Positions 12,701 to 22,145 of a stretch of 64,000 nucleotides of DNA are shown piece by piece (the stretch's first letter is position 1; every line of letters begins with the position of its first letter). The stretch lies in assembly GCF_040958095.1 (NCBI RefSeq), contig NC_091193.1, forward strand, positions 24,434,901-24,498,900, written 5' to 3'. The notes under the pieces were generated by a model. The model searched no databases and was not told the DNA's origin. It saw only the letters and a list, made by a program, of their open reading frames with translations. This DNA comes from Procambarus clarkii (Eukaryota > Arthropoda > Malacostraca > Decapoda > Cambaridae). Made by a program: the position numbers and the translations under genes.

Positions 12701-13770
12701 ACAGATTTTCAGGACCCTACTGCGTCAAAGAGTGCAGAAACAACAACGCATACGTCATAGAGACTCCAGATAGGCGGCGGAAGACCCAGCTGTGCCACGT
12801 CAACCTCCTGAAGCAATATAATGGTACTCCTCCCACTGTCTTGATTAATTGTTCTACCTTCACAGAACCCTACATCCACAGTGAGACCATCCCGGCTTCT
12901 TCTCCCGAAAGCACTGACAAGGAGTCGGCGCTTTCTAATTCCAAAATCCTTAATGATCTTCCCAAATGCTTTCAGGATAATACTCGTGCTCCTATGCCCT
13001 CTTCTAATTCCACTCTCACCTCGTCAGATAAGCCCTTCATCCTCCATGTCGACGCCAATGGTACCGACGTGGGTGGTGTCGTGATGCAGCAACGAGGCGA
13101 GAAGAATTCACCTGTCAGCGACTACTGCTACAAGGAACGACGGAACAATTGGCAAGGAGCTACTCTTCCTCATCCTGAAGCTTCAGCACTTCACTCCACA
13201 CCTGAAAAGTGCTCGGTCCACCATCAACACGGACCACACCACCCTACACCTCCTGCAGCACGCCCACTTCTCATCTCAACGTCTTCTACTATGGGCTTGC
13301 TACCTGCAGAAATTCAACCTGGAGACACGCTATACCAAGAGTCTGACAACATCTTAGCCCATGATCTCTCCAGAGTTTATGAAGTAGAAGCGACTCCATC
13401 CATTACTCCACCACATAACGACGTACTTCTTCCAGAACCGCAGGCTTCGGGGGAGAGTTGTGACGATAATCTCCTTCAAGAGATTGAGCCTGCTCTTCCC
13501 TTCATAATTACGTCGTCACAATTATATAAAAGACTATGGAAGAAATGTCCAACAACGACAACAACACCAGCACCAGCAAGGCTTGCCAGGGTGAGCAGAA
13601 ACGTATGCAGCCCGCCACCTGTTCGGACCCAAATCACCAAACTACCCGTTGATCGCTACGGCTCCGCTGATTGGTCGCCGGTCTGGCTGCACCTGCACTC
13701 GCCCCCCAATACTACCCGATGTCTGGGGTCGCCCCAACATCAGTCTTCAGAATGTTCCGTGCTTTCGTAG
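9712..13770 (+). CDS. Gag-protease-integrase-(RNase H remnant) polyprotein
   Basis: Open from 9613; I prefer the ATG at 9712 (context TTCACCATGT, start of a Gag-like sequence), giving 1352 residues. Numbering from 9613: a SAP-like helix pair about 50-92; a long charged coiled coil about 112-215 (Glu/Gln/Arg-rich); the Gag core about 240-400; a zinc knuckle C429-x2-C432-x4-H437-x4-C442; a protease-like segment with D507-T-A-A where DT/SGA is usual, ending in LLGNDL near 575; an integrase zinc finger H730-x4-H735-x29-C765-x2-C768; the integrase core D799, D858, E894 (DD35E intact); a GPY module near 1034. Residues about 1075-1140 are linker where RT should be. An RNase H start with D1147 follows, then continues in another frame and returns near 1243. 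The frame ends inside the 3' LTR. Gag and integrase look functional; the element cannot reverse transcribe itself. Confidence 0.9.
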   Translation: MFRLQTFRANPAGEIGTLSRAKRTELQTLAHEYQLEVPYQANKNDLHNLLLDYYLEQGKIDSETHETYYIADKTDLATMKLKLELAKIEREQQKEAREQQREALEQQERAAAIRREEQERGLALQEREVALLQERERVQLEALQERERVQLETKQRELEIQREHDKQQATLALECRQREIALETSHFTQRQQATANLPVSFNISHASKLMPSFVEAEVDVFFTTFETLANQLSWPVDQWATLLRVHLTGRAAVTLSTLASENDYYTLKQAVLDAYLLSTESYRRKFRDHLKASTTTFLEFANTKRRYFMKWLEAAHVSTFTELVNLMLVEEFLRRVPPPVRLYLADKEETDYLKCAKSADTYSLIHRLTPEPSSSKKSWYSYEKVSPDQAGSQLYCKYCRLYGHTIDKCGKSQYKGTTDQQRPKPTPPKSGKPVMNVGVDVNDLSLFSNHLYTGTVSANGSNPEGRFKLKILRDTAALQSIILKSAVPNIVYTGETVFITDLTATTPYPLARVHLDCPYVNGEVQVAVREKPFPMPGVQLLLGNDLAEDLQPTNLIVMDKPQVCNSVPSNPILEYVPAEVQESDEVSPPVLVTTRAQAARPQPADSTATAVPQDPQKLPPHLTKLEFRKLQREDLTLTPLFFQAETQPDSIPGFFLENDLLYRRYRPSKLKEEDDWANTEQLVIPTSLRPTILHLAHGAFSHYGFNKTYHGIRQDYYWPGMVNNVKQYVKQCHTCQMAGKPNVSIPRAPLIPIQVPAEPFHRLIIDCVGPLPRTSSGNAYILTILCPTTRFPIAVPVKNITAATVIKHLLKIFTQYGFPREIQSDCGTNFTSDLFKRTLEEFNIKQVLSSPYHPASQGSLERSHQTIKALLKKFCSETSKDWDKQIDLIMCIFRSLPNESLGVSPYEMLYGRKCRTPLKAFKDSLRDATFSEHQNVPQFLQNLQHILERVHRFAHDNLLKAQVRMKTHYDQTSKVRKFKPGDFVLAYFPIPGSPLQNRFSGPYCVKECRNNNAYVIETPDRRRKTQLCHVNLLKQYNGTPPTVLINCSTFTEPYIHSETIPASSPESTDKESALSNSKILNDLPKCFQDNTRAPMPSSNSTLTSSDKPFILHVDANGTDVGGVVMQQRGEKNSPVSDYCYKERRNNWQGATLPHPEASALHSTPEKCSVHHQHGPHHPTPPAARPLLISTSSTMGLLPAEIQPGDTLYQESDNILAHDLSRVYEVEATPSITPPHNDVLLPEPQASGESCDDNLLQEIEPALPFIITSSQLYKRLWKKCPTTTTTPAPARLARVSRNVCSPPPVRTQITKLPVDRYGSADWSPVWLHLHSPPNTTRCLGSPQHQSSECSVLS
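13036..13380 (+). pseudogene. RNase H remnant with two frame changes
   Basis: Starts in the polyprotein frame with a strand-and-aspartate motif typical of Ty3/gypsy RNase H. From about 13140 the recognisable RNase H sequence continues in a different frame, where a TDHTTLHLL-type motif is readable. It returns to the polyprotein frame near 13340 with SDNILAHDLSR, matching the usual domain end SDNxxADALSR. Two small indels therefore break the domain. RT, which should immediately precede it, is absent. Confidence 0.75.
13449..13457 (+). other. Polypurine tract
   Basis: GGGGGAGAG immediately upstream of the 3' LTR (TGTGAC starts at 13459). By position it is the plus-strand priming site. Confidence 0.75.
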
Positions 13771-14143
13771 CCAGCACACCTCCCAGCTAGACTCTAGAGT
13801 GTACTGAGAGAGGTGGTGGCTTTAAGCCAATATTCCAGCACCTCCCACTTACTGTTGTATTGCACTTCTTGTTATTTTGCCTTAACGTAACTTTTCATTT
13901 TGTCATTTAATTATTCTTATTATTTTGATTGATTTTATTATACATATTTGTTTGTCCATATTTTCATGTTTTGATTTATTTAACGTAATTAAAATTTCAT
14001 TGTTAAAGTTTTACTTGTGTTTTGTGTGTCTTCTCCTTACCTTACCACAGACGAAGTTCCAGTTTTTCTATTTTTTTTATAACTATGTGACGAGGCCATA
14101 CCCCTAGCCTTAAACAGCCGAACACCAACGCGTTACCGTCACA
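13459..14143 (+). repeat. 3' LTR
   Basis: Same 685 bp as 8135-8819 with the same termini. The polyprotein frame runs 312 bp into it before its stop. Confidence 0.95.
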
Positions 14144-14165
14144 ATATGCATATGCATATGCATAT

Positions 14166-14788
14166 GCAAACAAGCCTGAATGGTCCCCAGGACTATATAC
14201 AACTGAAAACTCACACCCCAGAAGTGACTCGAACCCATACTGCCAGGAGCAACGCAACTGGTATGTACAGGGACGCCTTAATCCGCTTGACCATCACGAC
14301 CGGACAAAAGGAAGTGATAGCCGAAGCTATTTGAACCACTTCCCCGCCGGCACTCGGTTGGTAATCTTGGGCATAGCATTTTATCAAATCACCTCATTCT
14401 TTGGGGCACACGTGAGGAACACAAATGCAAACAAGCCTGAATGGTCTCCAGGACTATATACAACTGAAAACTCACACCCCAGAAGTGACTCGAACCCATA
14501 CTGCCAGGAGCAACGCAACTGGTATGTACAGGGACGCCTTAATCCGCTTGACCATCACGACCGGACAAAAGGAAGTGATAGCCGAAGCTATTTGAACCAC
14601 TTCCCCGCCGGCACTCGGATGGTAATCTTGGGCATAGCATTTTATCAAATCACCTCATTCTTTGAGGCACACGTGAGGAACACAAATGCAAACAAGCCTG
14701 AATGGTCCCCAGGACTATATACAACTGAAAACTCACACCCCAGAAGTGACTCAAACCCATACTGCCAGGAGCAACGCAACTGGTATGG
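14166..14788 (+). repeat. 261-bp tandem repeat, 2.4 units (tRNA-SINE-like)
   Basis: Units begin at 14166, 14427 and 14688 with GCAAACAAGCCTGAATGG; the period is exactly 261 bp between consecutive starts, and copies differ at only a few positions. On the - strand each unit carries GGGTTCGAGTCAC, resembling a Pol III B box, which suggests a tRNA-derived SINE arranged head to tail. I recall this repeat as common in decapods. The last unit is cut where DIRS copy B begins (about 14791). Confidence 0.85.
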
Positions 14789-15275
14789 GCCCTGGCTCTT
14801 AGATTTCCATCCCCTTTGTGTCCTTAGCTGTTTGCAGAGTTTGCGGTGGTGCATTTTCTGCAGGCTGCTTTGTCTAGTTGACAGCCTTTGTCGGACTTGT
14901 AGGTTCTCCGGGGAAGGCCATGGAGGTCTTGCCCAGAAGGGTTGTGCCAGATCTCGGGGTTCCTTTGGTTGCTGTAAGCCAGTTGTGCCAGATTCAGGGC
15001 TGGCACCTCCTCTAGAGCCATCGGCTTCTGCAGTGATCGCTCTCAGCGTCGGTTGAGCTCTCGTAAGGGTCGTCGACCCTTTCGCAGATTGCCTCGTTGA
15101 CGGGGCGATAGGGAGGAGGCTCGTGCTGTTTGCTCTCACCTGGTCCCACGATTCGTGGGCATTTCGGGTCATTTCATTCGGCCAGTGGTGGCGCTGAGTC
15201 ACTCCTCCTCCTTTGGGGGGATCGAGGCTGGCAGGGCAGGCCTCTTCTCCTGTGCTCTGTCAGGTCATCTAGGGT

Positions 15276-15959
15276 GTGTTCGCTTGGGTGTGGTCGAAAC
15301 GACAACGTCCCTCAGGTGGGTTTTCGTGCCTGTTTTCAGTTCCAAAACGGGACTGTGCGGATCTGCGATTCGTACTGGACTTGTCTAGTCTGACTCCCTG
15401 GGTCTTCTGCTCCTGCTTTTGGATGACCACTCTCCCTCCGATCCTGCTGCTTTTGGCGCCGGGTGCCTGGATGGTGTCTCTGGACCTCCGGGACGCATAT
15501 TGGCACGTCCCGATTCATCCGGGGTTCAGGGACGGGCTCGGTTTTGTCGTGGGGCAACAAGCTTACCGCTTTCGTTGCCTTCCATTTGGCTTGAATCTGG
15601 CACCTCGAGTGTTCACACGCCTTACCCGGGTCTTGGTGACCTGTTTGTGTCTCTTAGGGGTTCGGGTTCTGGCTTACCTCGACGACTGGCTGGTGTGGGC
15701 TCCCAGCCAGTCCGTGATGTCTACAAGCCAGGGATATGGTTCTTTCCCAGCTCGCCGGGTTCAGGTTCTTCGTGAACTGGAAGGAGTCCCATTTGGTTCC
15801 CTCTCAGATTCGGATTTAGCTGGGTCTTGTGTGGGACACTCTGACCGCTTCCTTGTCTCCCTCCTGCATGGCTGTTGCAGCTGCGGTCCCGCCTCCAGCT
15901 GTTTTTGGAGGGCACCCGGGTCACACGTCGGTTGTTCGAGCGGCTGTGCGGGAGCCTGA
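15276..15959 (+). pseudogene. DIRS reverse transcriptase fragment (copy B)
   Basis: Open 227-codon frame containing the RT palm: DLRDAYWHVPI (residues 70-80), LPFGLNLAP (102-110) and YLDD (134-137). After about residue 145 the frame departs from homology, and RNase H resumes in another frame at 15875. No credible start codon; it is part of a broken polyprotein. Confidence 0.8.
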
Positions 15960-16792
15960 ACTTCACCGTGCTGGTCTACCCATCGGGTCAGATCTGGCTT
16001 CGGCGGCTGTTCTGGTTTCTTCGGGGTCGTCCCTTCCGCAGCTCTCGCAATCGATGGGTTCGGATCTCGGGAGCCTTGCATTGGCTGCTACATCGCCGGC
16101 TTCCTCTGCGGGTTTTTCGGGGTTCTGTGCCGTGGCGCTTCCCCGAGCCCTCGCTCGATGTGTTCACAGATGCCTCGTCTCTCAGCTGGGGTTTTGTGAC
16201 AAGTGCTCACCAGGCCGGCCAGGGTCAGTTGGGTCCGTCCTTCCGTCGAGCTCACAGCACGACGTGGGAGTTTGCGGCAGTGTGGCATTCGCTTCAGAGG
16301 ATTCGGGTTGCTCAAGGAGCAATGATCCGGTTCCATTCAGACTGCTCCCCGGTGGTTCATTGCCTGAACCGAGGGGATTTGATGCGGTTCCTGGCTCTTT
16401 AGTGCTGGTTGCTTTGGGTAACTCGTCTGCTGAGTTCTCAGGGTTTGGCTCGCCAGGCAGTTCATGTTCGGGGGGTTTCCAACGTCTTGGCGGATGGACT
16501 GTCTCGGTTCGTTCCCCTGTCCACAGAATGGACGGACGACGCCGACTCATTCAGTTGGCTCTACCAGACGTTCGGGTGCCCGCAGGTGGACCTCTTTGCG
16601 TCAGCGTGGGCGCGGCGCCTACCGGTGTATGTGGCGCCCTTCCCTGACTGCGAGGCCGTCGGGGTCGATGCCTTTCGCCAGGACTGGTCGAGGTGGGGGT
16701 TCCTGTACCTCTTTTCCCCGGTTCAGCTGTTGCTCCAGGTCCTGACTCGCTTGGAGGCTTACCAGGGAAGAGTAGTCCTTTTGGCCCCATGA
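15875..16792 (+). pseudogene. DIRS RNase H and downstream block (copy B)
   Basis: Two in-phase frames (15875-16402 and 16409-16792) separated by a stop. The acidic residues expected for RNase H are all visible: D in FTDAS, E in TTWEFAAV, D in HSDCS and D in LADGLSR. The second frame continues into PQVDLFASAWARRLPVYV and related sequence shared by DIRS elements. Confidence 0.75.
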
Positions 16793-16999
16793 TGGCCGGC
16801 CCAGCCTTAGTTTCAGGCGCTGCTTGCACAGTGTCAGTACCTGGAGGTTTTCTCACGACTCTGCCCCTTTCAGCAGATCGAACCAGTGCGTCATGTGGCT
16901 GGTCCGATCTTCACCTCGAGTCTACACTTATGGTATTTTTTACTTGGATCTATCATCATCTCTATGGTGATCAGATGGTTTCGTTGTAGGTATCCCACC

Positions 17000-17900
17000 T
17001 GCTGGCTTTGTCTCGGCGGCAGTATGAAGTCTCTTGGCTGTCCTTCCATTTCTTTCTTCGGCTTAGTAGTCGGTTAGGGTTGTCTTGTCCTTTCTTTCTT
17101 GGTTGTTCCAAGACCATCATCTTATGCCGAATACTGTCGCCTCCTATCGTGCGGTGCTGGCAGAGCCGCTGCAGCTTGCTTTCGGTATTGGTGTTACCTC
17201 TGTGCTGTTTTGCAAGCTGTCTCGGGCTTTGTTTCACATCCAGCCTGCACATGTGCCGCTTGAGCAGTCCTGGTCGCTTGACAGGTACTCTCTTAATTCT
17301 CTTCTTGGTTTGTAGTGGCCCCTTCGGTTCAGGAATGTTTTTCTAAAGCTCTTTTCTTGTTGGCATTGGCCTCTGGGGTTCGGGTCGGGGAGCTTCATGC
17401 TCTCCTCAGGCGCAGGGATTTCTGCTCGCTGGTCCTGGCGGTAGGTTTATTCATTTGCAGCCGTCTCCTTTTCTGGCAAAGAATGAGATTGCTGCTTTCT
17501 GGACGAGTCCTTAGGTTGTTGATGCTTGGTTCGTTAGGCCGGGGGTGCATCATGTGTTGTGTCCGTTGCGGCTCTTCGCCGTTATTTACGCACCACAGAC
17601 TCTGTGGCCGGGGATGCACTTTGAGTTGTTCCGGTCTCCCTTCTTCCCTGTTCCAGGGTTTGGGTCTCCCAGGTCGTCCACAGGGTTATTCGGTCTAGCC
17701 AGCCTACGGTCTATCCCCATGCCCATGACGTTCGCAAGTTTGCTGCTCTTACTGCTGTTTTTGGTAATATATCCTGGGTTGATATTTGAGCAGAGGGTTT
17801 TTGGAGGTTGAATAGGGTCCTGGCTGCGCCCATCAACAGTGCATTACTTGGTAAACGTTCCTGGGGCCTAGTCGGGCCTGTGTCGCTTTGGGTCGGCGGA
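17000..17900 (+). pseudogene. DIRS tyrosine recombinase remnant (copy B)
   Basis: Fragments in several frames: MPNTVASYRAVLAEPLQ near 17132 (N-terminal SAM-like domain) and LALASGVRVGELHALLRRRD near 17363, holding the first catalytic Arg of the R...HxxR...Y set. The C-terminal HxxR and Tyr are not in a clean frame here; compare copy E at 21708-22148. Confidence 0.65.
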
Positions 17901-18348
17901 TGCAGCCAGTTGTCTCGCCTTCGCATTGAGGAGTAAGCAGCGACCGCCTCCCAGATAAGTCCCTGTGGTTTTCATCTGTGGATAGGTAGCTCCAGGGAGC
18001 CAAAGGGACTCTGCCCAGAAAACCAGCGTTGAATGTAATGAAATGCCATTTTCTGGGTGAGTCCCGGAGGTTCCCCGGCAACCCTCCCTCCCCCTGGTCG
18101 GCGGATTTTCACATGTTTTTTTATATCCAGCCTCAGAACTGAGGTGTAGATGGCCGGTGCGGGGGTCTGGGGCGTCCCCTTTTCCCTCCCGGGGAGGGGG
18201 AAAGCTGCGTTGGCGTTGGCGCGGCGTTGTGTGACGTCATACTCGTTTCCTCATTTCTGTTTGGGAAGTTCTATCCACTTGTCTGGCTTTTTGAAGCAAA
18301 TTTCACCAGAATCGGGGTTTATTTTGAGGCGCTAATCTTTCTGGGTGC

Positions 18349-18900
18349 TTAACCACTTAACTGCGCCAACCGAGTATTCTCGGTCGGTGGGAAACTGCGT
18401 TAACCAAGAAAAGTCTTTTTGATTTTTCGTACCCACTCTAAATGTGTGCGTGGTTGGTTGTGTATGAAATGGACTCTTAGGACCACCAGTGAGAGGCAGC
18501 CATCTTGGAAAAAATTCCCAGAATGCCCTAGGGCTGCTGGCTGGGTTAGTTCTGAGTGAGCAACCCTGGGTGGCGCACACGCCTCTGGCTCCCAAACACC
18601 TGTCTGACGTGGTGTTAAAGATAATGCTCTATCTGTGAAATTCAAACCTTATTGTTTGAAGAACATAAGGGTCATAATATTGGTGAAACTAGGCGCAATA
18701 AGGACCTAACACAAAGATCGGATGCAAGTGATACAGCATCTATGAGGACGATACAGCGAGTATATCCAGTTGTAGCTCTGAGCGTCACCCTTGCAATCCT
18801 ATGCTATCTTCAATTTATTTAGATGATACATAGATGAATTGTTTTCTGCATTCAGTGATGATGCATCTGATACAAGTAGCATAGATGAACAGTGTTAGAG
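18349..18900 (+). mobile_element. piggyBac-like element, 5' terminal fragment (copy 1)
   Basis: Starts at TTAA (18349-18352), followed by CCACTTAACTGCGCCAACC and a small palindrome, CCGAGTATTCTCGG. Near its other end, from about 18807, a frame reads DELFSAFSDDASDTSSID, resembling the acidic N-terminus of piggyBac-type transposases. The same terminus and reading frame occur inverted at 49992-49430. The rest of the transposase is missing. It interrupts the right terminal repeat of DIRS copy B. Confidence 0.6.
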
Positions 18901-18904
18901 GTTT

Positions 18905-19290
18905 CCATGGTGGTGTTTTCCCTAGATATTTTCAAGAATACCTGAATCTCTTCCTGACTGACAGACACTCTTTGAGGCAAGCTGAATCTCTTCCTGTGTG
19001 GGACCATACAAAGCGATCTTTTCAAGACTACCTTACAAATTGATCTTTTCCTATAATCTTTTCAATACTACCTTATGCTTTACAAGCTTGGCTACATACA
19101 ACCTACAGGTACTAAAGCCACGAGTAATTACCTAAGTGTAGTTACAGGATGAGAGCTACGCTCGTGGCGTCCCGTCTTCCCAGCACTCTTTGTCATATAA
19201 CGCTTTGAAACTACTGACGGTCTTGGCCTCCACCACCTTATCACCTAACTTGTTCCAACCATCTACCACTACCTCTTTGACAAGACTGGA
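18905..19290 (-). mobile_element. LINE 3' end fragment
   Basis: On the - strand, 19285 down to about 19160 reads VVVDGWNKLGDKVVEAKTVS and ends KECWEDGTPRA-stop, the typical end of a CR1/L2-type LINE ORF2 (VDxWNxLPxxVVxAxSxxxFK). The remainder down to 18905 would be its 3' UTR. 5'-truncated. Confidence 0.6.
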
Positions 19291-19309
19291 GCTGGAGCCA
19301 CACAACCGT

Positions 19310-19784
19310 GCATGATCCCATCAGCAGAGGAACTGGGGCGGGGATCGCTGGCGCGGGGGTCTGGGGCTCCCCTTTCCCCCTCCCGGGGAGTGGGGAGCTG
19401 CGCAGACATGCGGCGCGGCTCGCGTGACGTCATGCTTGTTAGTTCATTTTCCTGGGGGAGTTCTGTCCACTCGTTTGTCGATTTTTGTTGTTTAACCAGA
19501 TTAGGGGTTTGTTTTGTGGCGCTTACCTTTCTGGGTGCCTGTCCCGGTCGGTGGCAGATATACAATGCTCCAAATCACATGTGCATTTCTATGGGCCATT
19601 GCTCCCCGTGCCTCTCTGAGGGGGCCAGGTTCTGGCTCGTGGTCCCCGGTAGGCCTACAACTCCATCCACATCGACTGATGCAAAATAGTTAGGTATCCA
19701 TATCAGCCATGGATAGCTCCGGGGAGCCTCCGGGACTCACCCAGAAAATGGCGTTTCATTACATTCAATGCTGGTTTTTTTGTC
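19310..19784 (+). repeat. DIRS right terminal repeat without its body
   Basis: Matches the right end of copies A and D throughout, including the terminal ACCCAGAAAATGGCGTTTCA motif at about 19740. It stands alone between a LINE end and another LINE fragment, as a leftover terminus or recombination product. Confidence 0.7.
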
Positions 19785-20035
19785 ATTCAGGAAATTTTTC
19801 GTCCATGTTAGAAGCTTACCGGTCACCCCGCCAATATGTTCCAGTTTCCAGAACAACCTCTTATGGGGAACTCTGTCGAAAGCCTGTTTTAGGTCCAGAT
19901 AGATGCAGTCAACCCAACCATCTGTTTCCTTTAAAATCTCTGTGGCTCGATCATAAAATTTGAGTAAATTCGTTTCACTGGATCTTCCAAATCGAAAACC
20001 ATACTGTTTGTCTGATATTATATCGTTAAGCACAT
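19785..20035 (-). pseudogene. LINE reverse transcriptase fragment
   Basis: Open 98-codon - strand frame with QYGFRFGRSSETNLL, then DCIYLDLKQAFDRVPHKRL, the fingers/palm entry of CR1/Jockey-type LINE RTs (YLDLxKAFDxVPHxxL). The YxDD region is absent. It lies between two copies of the DIRS terminal motif (about 19714-19784 and 20066-20140), suggesting insertion at a DIRS end followed by rearrangement. Confidence 0.75.
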
Positions 20036-20059
20036 TGATGCCAGAAAGTTATACATATA

Positions 20060-22145
20060 TATTCAGCCTGGATAGCTCCAGGGAGCCCCCGGGACTCACC
20101 CAGAAAATTGCGTTGCATTACATTCAATGCTGTTTTTTCCATTTCATGGGGTTTTCGTTGAGGTGCTGCTTCGGCTCTTCACATCATTTTCTTTCCTTCT
20201 TTTCTTGAGGGGGGAGGCACTTCCCTGAGTGTAATGGCTTTCTGCTGTTTTTATTTTCAGCCCTCGCCTCTTCCTTGCCTTCAGCATTCCTGTCTTCCTT
20301 CTTTGCCACTGAACATTTGTTTTTTCCTATGTCTGGGCTCCTGAAGGTGTGCATTGTTTGGGTTTGTTCTTCTTTCTTTTGACCGCCACCCTTGCCATGT
20401 ATTGTGCTTCTGTGTCCCCTCGGTGACAGGCTAGGGTTGCTGCTTGTCTGTTTTGTCTTGCTTTTGTGTTCTTGGCTAGGGTGGGTTGCCTGGACAGGTC
20501 TCTTCGGTCCTTGGCTCTTTTGGGGGTGGCCGCTTCAAGCGGCTCTTCTGCTGTGTTCTCTGGGTGCAGCTTTCCATGCGGTTTACATCAGGGGTGTCCA
20601 CTGTCCTGGCAGTCGGTCTGTCTCGGTTGATTCCTCTGTCTGTGACCAGGACGGTTGACGCTGTCTCCTTCCTTTGGCTTTGTCAGAAGTTCGAGCCTCC
20701 GGTGGTGGGCCTCTTCATGTTGGCGTGATCGTGGCATTTTCCTGTGTAGGCAGCGCCCTTCCCCAACTGTGAGGCCATCGCGGTTGGTGCTTTTTGGCAG
20801 GACTGGTTGAGGTGAGGGTACTCATGCCTCTTTCCCCTGGTCCAGCTGTTGCTCCTTGTTCTTGTTCGACTGGAGTCCTATTAGAGTAGTCTCTCTTTCT
20901 TGCCCCCTGGTGGCAGGCCCAGCCTTTGTTTTGGCGCTGCTTGCTCGGTGTCCGAATACGGACACCGAAGTTTCACAGCTTTGCCTCTTCCAGCAGATCG
21001 GACCGGTACAGTGTCTTGCTGGTTCGATCTTCTCTTCCACTCTTCGCGTCTGAGATTTCTAATGTGTGTGTATTACCGCTTGGTTGGTGATCAGATAGTT
21101 TCTCTTAAGGTGTCCTACCTGTGGTCTTCTTCACGGCAACAGTATGAAGTCTCTTGACATTCTTTTCTCCATTTCCTTTCTCTTCATACGTTGTCTTCGG
21201 TTTCTGATCATGTAGTTTTGTCCTTCTTGTTTTTTTCAGGACTAGCTTCTACTCCTGATTACTGTTGCCTCTTATCGTGAGTCGCTGACGGAGCCACTCC
21301 AGCTTGCGCTCGGGGTGGTTGTCACTTCTGCTCCGTTCCGTAAGCTTTCTTATGCATTTTTTCACCTTTGGTCTGCTCATGCACTGCCTGGGCCGTCCTG
21401 GTCCTTGGACCGGTGCTCTCCTTTCTCTCTTCTCCTCAGTTTGTAATGGCCCCTTCGGTCAAAGACTGCTTTCAGAAGGCTTTGTTTTTTTTGGCTTTGG
21501 CCTCTGGGGGTCGAGTTGGGGAGCTTCATGCTCTTCTCCAGCGTATTCTTCCCGAGAATCTGAGTCAAAGGTATATTTAGCAAGCAAAATAATCTGGGTA
21601 AAGCCTTGTAGGAGCTCTGGGAGAGTCCTTAAAGCAAGAGCGTCTGCTCTTTTGGTCCTGGTGGAAGTTTTGTTCGCTTCCTGCAATCTCCTTTTCTGGC
21701 GAAGAATGTGATGGCGAGCTTCCGAAAGGGTCTGTGGGTTATTGATGCTTGGCTGCTCAGGCCAGGGGTGCATCATGTGTTGTGCCTAGTTGCAGCTTTA
21801 CACCATTACTTGCGCGCCTCAGCTTTTGTGTCCGGGGACGCGCTGTGGGATGACCCAGCATCCCTCGTTCCCTGTTCCAGGGCTCGGGTCTCTCAGGTCA
21901 TCCACAGGGTTATTAGGTCTAGCCAGCCTGTGGTCTACCCTCGCACCCATGATGTTCGGAAGTTCACAGCTCTTGCTGCTGTGTTTGGGAACATGTCATG
22001 GGCTGAGATTCGGGCACGGGGATTTTGTAGGTCGAACAGGGCCTTGGCTGCCCGTTATCTTGTTAATGTGTCGGGCTTTCTGCAGTCTTGTGTTGCCTTG
22101 GATAGAAGGAGGTGTCTGTATTCTGTGTTACATTCACAAGTTGAG
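20060..22145 (+). mobile_element. DIRS-like retrotransposon, copy E (internally deleted)
   Basis: Opens with a DIRS terminal motif (20060-20140), then passes to the RNase H end (VLAVGLSRLIPLS near 20603), the post-RNase H block and the recombinase. RT and Gag are absent. An unrelated insert of about 70-90 bp interrupts the recombinase near 21555-21630. The final part (21708-22148) is the clearest recombinase C-terminus in the window. The element ends without a terminal repeat at about 22145, only 310 bp before the last Nck exon. Confidence 0.7.

Larger units (their letters stand above)
8135..14143 (+). mobile_element. Ty3/gypsy-type LTR retrotransposon, Gmr1-like domain order, lacking RT
   Basis: Complete-looking 6,009-bp element. 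Two 685-bp LTRs (8135-8819, 13459-14143) begin TGTGAC and end GTCACA, and read identically by eye. It is flanked by ATAT (8131-8134, 14144-14147), a 4-bp target-site duplication whose register is ambiguous inside an AT repeat. A tRNA-Pro-like primer binding site sits at 8827-8844 and a purine tract at 13449-13457. One open frame encodes Gag, protease-like sequence, integrase and a frameshifted RNase H remnant. The whole RT domain is missing and integrase precedes RNase H. It is sense-oriented inside the Nck intron that splits the SH2 domain. Identical LTRs imply a very recent insertion, and without RT it must have been copied by proteins supplied in trans. No envelope-like frame is present. 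Confidence 0.92.
14791..18348 (+). mobile_element. DIRS-like retrotransposon, copy B (5' truncated; best RT and RNase H)
   Basis: Begins in mid-element (equivalent to about 2858 of copy A). RT, frame from 15276: SLDLRDAYWHVPIHPG, then LPFGLNLAPRVF and the catalytic YLDD at 15675-15686, the pattern of DIRS RTs. After a frame change RNase H follows (15875-16402): FTDAS, TTWEFAAV, HSDCS, and after a stop LADGLSR. Next, at about 16560-16790, is a conserved post-RNase H block (PQVDLFAS, then a Trp-rich region ending VLLAP) that in my recollection is typical of DIRS. The tyrosine recombinase spans about 17000-17900 in broken frames (TVASYRAVL and LALASGVRVGELHALLRR motifs). The internal complementary region is at 18010-18065 and a partial right terminal repeat at 18130-18348, cut by the piggyBac-like sequence at a TTAA. 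Inactive because of frameshifts and truncation. Confidence 0.85.

Noticed and set aside
12840..13458. Envelope gene in the LTR element
   Set aside because: The region after integrase is linker and RNase H remnant; no signal peptide, furin-like site or membrane anchor.
14166..14788. CRISPR-like array
   Set aside because: Units are 261 bp with no spacers, in a eukaryotic intron.
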